From the NCBI GenBank assembly GCA_900766815.1, contig CAAFWV010000006.1, positions 1-23,889 on the forward strand: a DNA stretch of 23,889 bases. Direction: 5' to 3'. This DNA comes from Lachnospiraceae bacterium. GTDB taxonomy: Bacteria; Bacillota; Clostridia; Lachnospirales; Lachnospiraceae. Below, in pieces: positions 22,212-23,889 of the stretch. Position 1 is the stretch's first letter, and the number at the start of each line of letters is the position of its first letter. The notes beneath the pieces are model-generated. The model was not told the origin of the DNA. It saw nothing but the letters and a program-made list of their open reading frames with translations, and searched no databases. A program made the translations under genes and the position numbers.

Positions 22212-23889
22212 ATGCTTGCATTAAGTGATGAAATATTAATGACAATTGATAAGCCGGCCCGCTATATCGGCAATGAGATTAACAGTGTGGTGAAGGATAA
22301 ATCCAAGATCGATGTCCGCTTTGCCATGTGCTTCCCGGATGTGTATGAGATTGGAATGAGTCATCTGGGACTGCAGATTCTCTACGATATGTTCAACAAA
22401 TTTGATGACGTATGGTGTGAGAGAGTGTTTTCGCCCTGGATTGACTTGGATCCCATTATGCGAAGGGAGAATATTCCGTTGTTCGCACTTGAGAGTCAGG
22501 AACCGGTACGTGACTTTGATTTCCTTGGTATAACCATTCAGTATGAGATGTGCTATACCAATATTCTTCAGATTCTTGATCTGTCCGGGATTCCCCTTAA
22601 ATCTGTGGACAGAGGCAATGACGACCCGATTGTAGTCGGTGGAGGTCCCTGCACCTATAATCCCGAGCCCATAGCTGATTTCTTTGATTTCTTCTATATT
22701 GGCGAAGGCGAAACTAAGTACAGGGAGATATTTGACTTATATAAGAAGCATAGGGCGGGCAATTTTGACAGAAAGCAATTCTTATCTGAGGTTGCATTGA
22801 TTGACGGTATGTATGTACCCTCGCTGTACGATGTTGAATATAAAGAAGATGGTACTGTTAAGGCATATATTCCGACAGAGGCTGCCGTGCCGAAGACTGT
22901 TAAGAAGGAGATTGTGAAGGACTTAACCGACACCTATTATCCGGACGCTCCGATTGTTCCATTTATTAAGGTTACTCAGGACAGGGTGGTGCTTGAGATT
23001 CAGAGAGGCTGTATCAGAGGCTGCAGGTTCTGTCAGGCGGGACAGATATACAGGCCTGTTCGTGAGAGGGATGTGGAATTTCTGAAGAAGCAGGCTGTTA
23101 AGATGCTTGAGAATACCGGACATGAGGAGATATCGTTAAGCTCACTGAGCTCCAGTGATTACAGTAAGCTTGAGGAGCTGGTTAACTTCCTTATTGAGGA
23201 ATGTAATCAAAGAAAGATTAATATTTCGCTACCGTCACTAAGAATTGATAATTTCTCTGTGGATGTTATGAGCAAGGTGCAGGATATCAAGAAGAGCTCG
23301 CTTACCTTTGCGCCAGAGGCCGGTACACAGAGAATGAGGAATGTAATAAATAAGGGTCTGACTGAGGAGGATATTCTGAATGGAGCACACCTTGCCTTCG
23401 AGAATGGATGGAGCAAGGTTAAGCTGTATTTCATGCTCGGACTCCCGGGTGAGACCAAAGAGGATGTTGAAGGAATAGGAGTTCTCGCTGACAAGATTGC
23501 GAGGGAATTCTTTGATACGGTGCCTAAGGAGGAGAGGAAAAACGGTCCGGTACAGATTACGGTATCTACCTCATTCTTCATTCCCAAACCCTTTACTCCG
23601 TTCCAGTGGGCACCTCAGAATACTAGGGAGCAGTTTATAGAGAAGGCATATACCTGCAGAAGCTCGATTATGAGCATGCTTAATCAGAAGAGGATTAAAT
23701 ACAACTGGCACGAGACAGATGTAAGTGTTCTTGAGGGTATAATGGCAAGAGGCGACCGCAGACTGTCTGAGTCAATATTGACTGCTTATGAAAATGGTGC
23801 CCTTTATGATGCCTGGTCTGATACCTATAAGCATGATGTATGGCTGGATGCTTTTGAGAAAAATAATGTAGATATTGATTTCTATACCA
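22212..23889 (+). CDS. B12-binding-type radical SAM protein (TIGR03960-like), 3' end beyond window
   Basis: 559 codons are visible and the frame is open to the last base. The N-terminal part (about 30-170) resembles the B12-binding-like domain of this family (MCFPDVYEIGMSHLGLQILY, GGGPCTYNPEPIADFFDFF). The radical SAM domain starts near 255 with the [4Fe-4S] motif CIRGCRFC, cysteines 267, 271 and 274, in EIQRGCIRGCRFCQAGQIYR; SLPSLRID and LTFAPEAGTQRMRNVINKG follow. In many Clostridia this gene precedes a DUF2344 gene, an RNase E/G gene and rplU-rpmA; those would lie beyond the window. The reaction is not known. The ATG at 22206 is also in frame, but AAGGA at 22201-22205 suits 22212 with a six-base gap. 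Confidence 0.88.
   Translation, partial: MLALSDEILMTIDKPARYIGNEINSVVKDKSKIDVRFAMCFPDVYEIGMSHLGLQILYDMFNKFDDVWCERVFSPWIDLDPIMRRENIPLFALESQEPVRDFDFLGITIQYEMCYTNILQILDLSGIPLKSVDRGNDDPIVVGGGPCTYNPEPIADFFDFFYIGEGETKYREIFDLYKKHRAGNFDRKQFLSEVALIDGMYVPSLYDVEYKEDGTVKAYIPTEAAVPKTVKKEIVKDLTDTYYPDAPIVPFIKVTQDRVVLEIQRGCIRGCRFCQAGQIYRPVRERDVEFLKKQAVKMLENTGHEEISLSSLSSSDYSKLEELVNFLIEECNQRKINISLPSLRIDNFSVDVMSKVQDIKKSSLTFAPEAGTQRMRNVINKGLTEEDILNGAHLAFENGWSKVKLYFMLGLPGETKEDVEGIGVLADKIAREFFDTVPKEERKNGPVQITVSTSFFIPKPFTPFQWAPQNTREQFIEKAYTCRSSIMSMLNQKRIKYNWHETDVSVLEGIMARGDRRLSESILTAYENGALYDAWSDTYKHDVWLDAFEKNNVDIDFYT

Noticed and set aside
23207..23587. 126-codon open frame on the - strand near the window end
   Set aside because: Antisense of the radical SAM domain, whose motifs are clear on the + strand.

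Overview
The window reads as an ordinary, gene-dense chromosomal segment of an anaerobic Firmicute, most likely a Lachnospiraceae relative (Butyrivibrio/Roseburia/Lachnospira type). The basis is gene content and order (yloU-fakA-recG ... rsmD-coaD, the ytfI/ytfJ-like sporulation pair, a U32 peptidase next to a compact SEDS/PBP pair, an uncharacterised B12-type radical SAM gene), moderately AT-rich DNA, Shine-Dalgarno sites of the AGGAG type and sigma-A-like promoters. Every convincing gene lies on the + strand. I see no mobile element, CRISPR array, rRNA or tRNA, and no gene-free stretch longer than about 130 bases.

Layout. (1) 1-190: 3' end of ruvB and its terminator. (2) 260-7153: a tightly packed run, probably one operon: U32 family protein (RlhA-like), SEDS glycosyltransferase, compact class B penicillin-binding protein, a small conserved-looking protein, DUF2953 membrane protein, GerW/YtfJ sporulation protein, and a coiled-coil/J-domain-like protein. 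(3) 7162-7472: rpmB (L28) as a monocistron with its own promoter, a leader with two small hairpins and a terminator. (4) 7505-9742: Asp23/YloU-like gene and fakA with promoter and terminator. (5) 9752-11788: recG, starting only nine bases after that terminator's T-run. (6) 11769-12744: a DegV/FakB-like gene with promoter and terminator. (7) 12756-18802: a type IIA topoisomerase pair (B then A subunit; A lacks a GyrA box), rsmD, coaD and a coiled-coil protein, from a promoter overlapped by an inverted repeat to a terminator. (8) 18815-20146: a membrane-anchored cell-wall amidase. (9) 20211-21584: rsuA-like pseudouridine synthase and a HAD phosphatase. (10) 21624-end: a two-TM protein and an incomplete B12-binding radical SAM gene that runs off the window.

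How the genes fit together. The SEDS protein and PBP are a polymerase/cross-linker pair for peptidoglycan, and the amidase further down is a hydrolase for the same wall. FakA and the DegV protein form the kinase and carrier halves of fatty-acid activation. The U32 protein, RsmD, RsuA and L28 concern the ribosome. RuvB, RecG and the topoisomerase pair concern DNA processing.

I found no convincing new multi-gene defence, mobile or biosynthetic system. The items worth a second look are small-scale: the non-gyrase topoisomerase pair and its dyad-covered promoter, terminators placed almost on top of downstream start codons, a duplicated unit in a coiled-coil protein, the tail-anchored amidase with a poly-arginine end, the J-domain-like partner of GerW, and a second cysteine cluster in the U32 protein.
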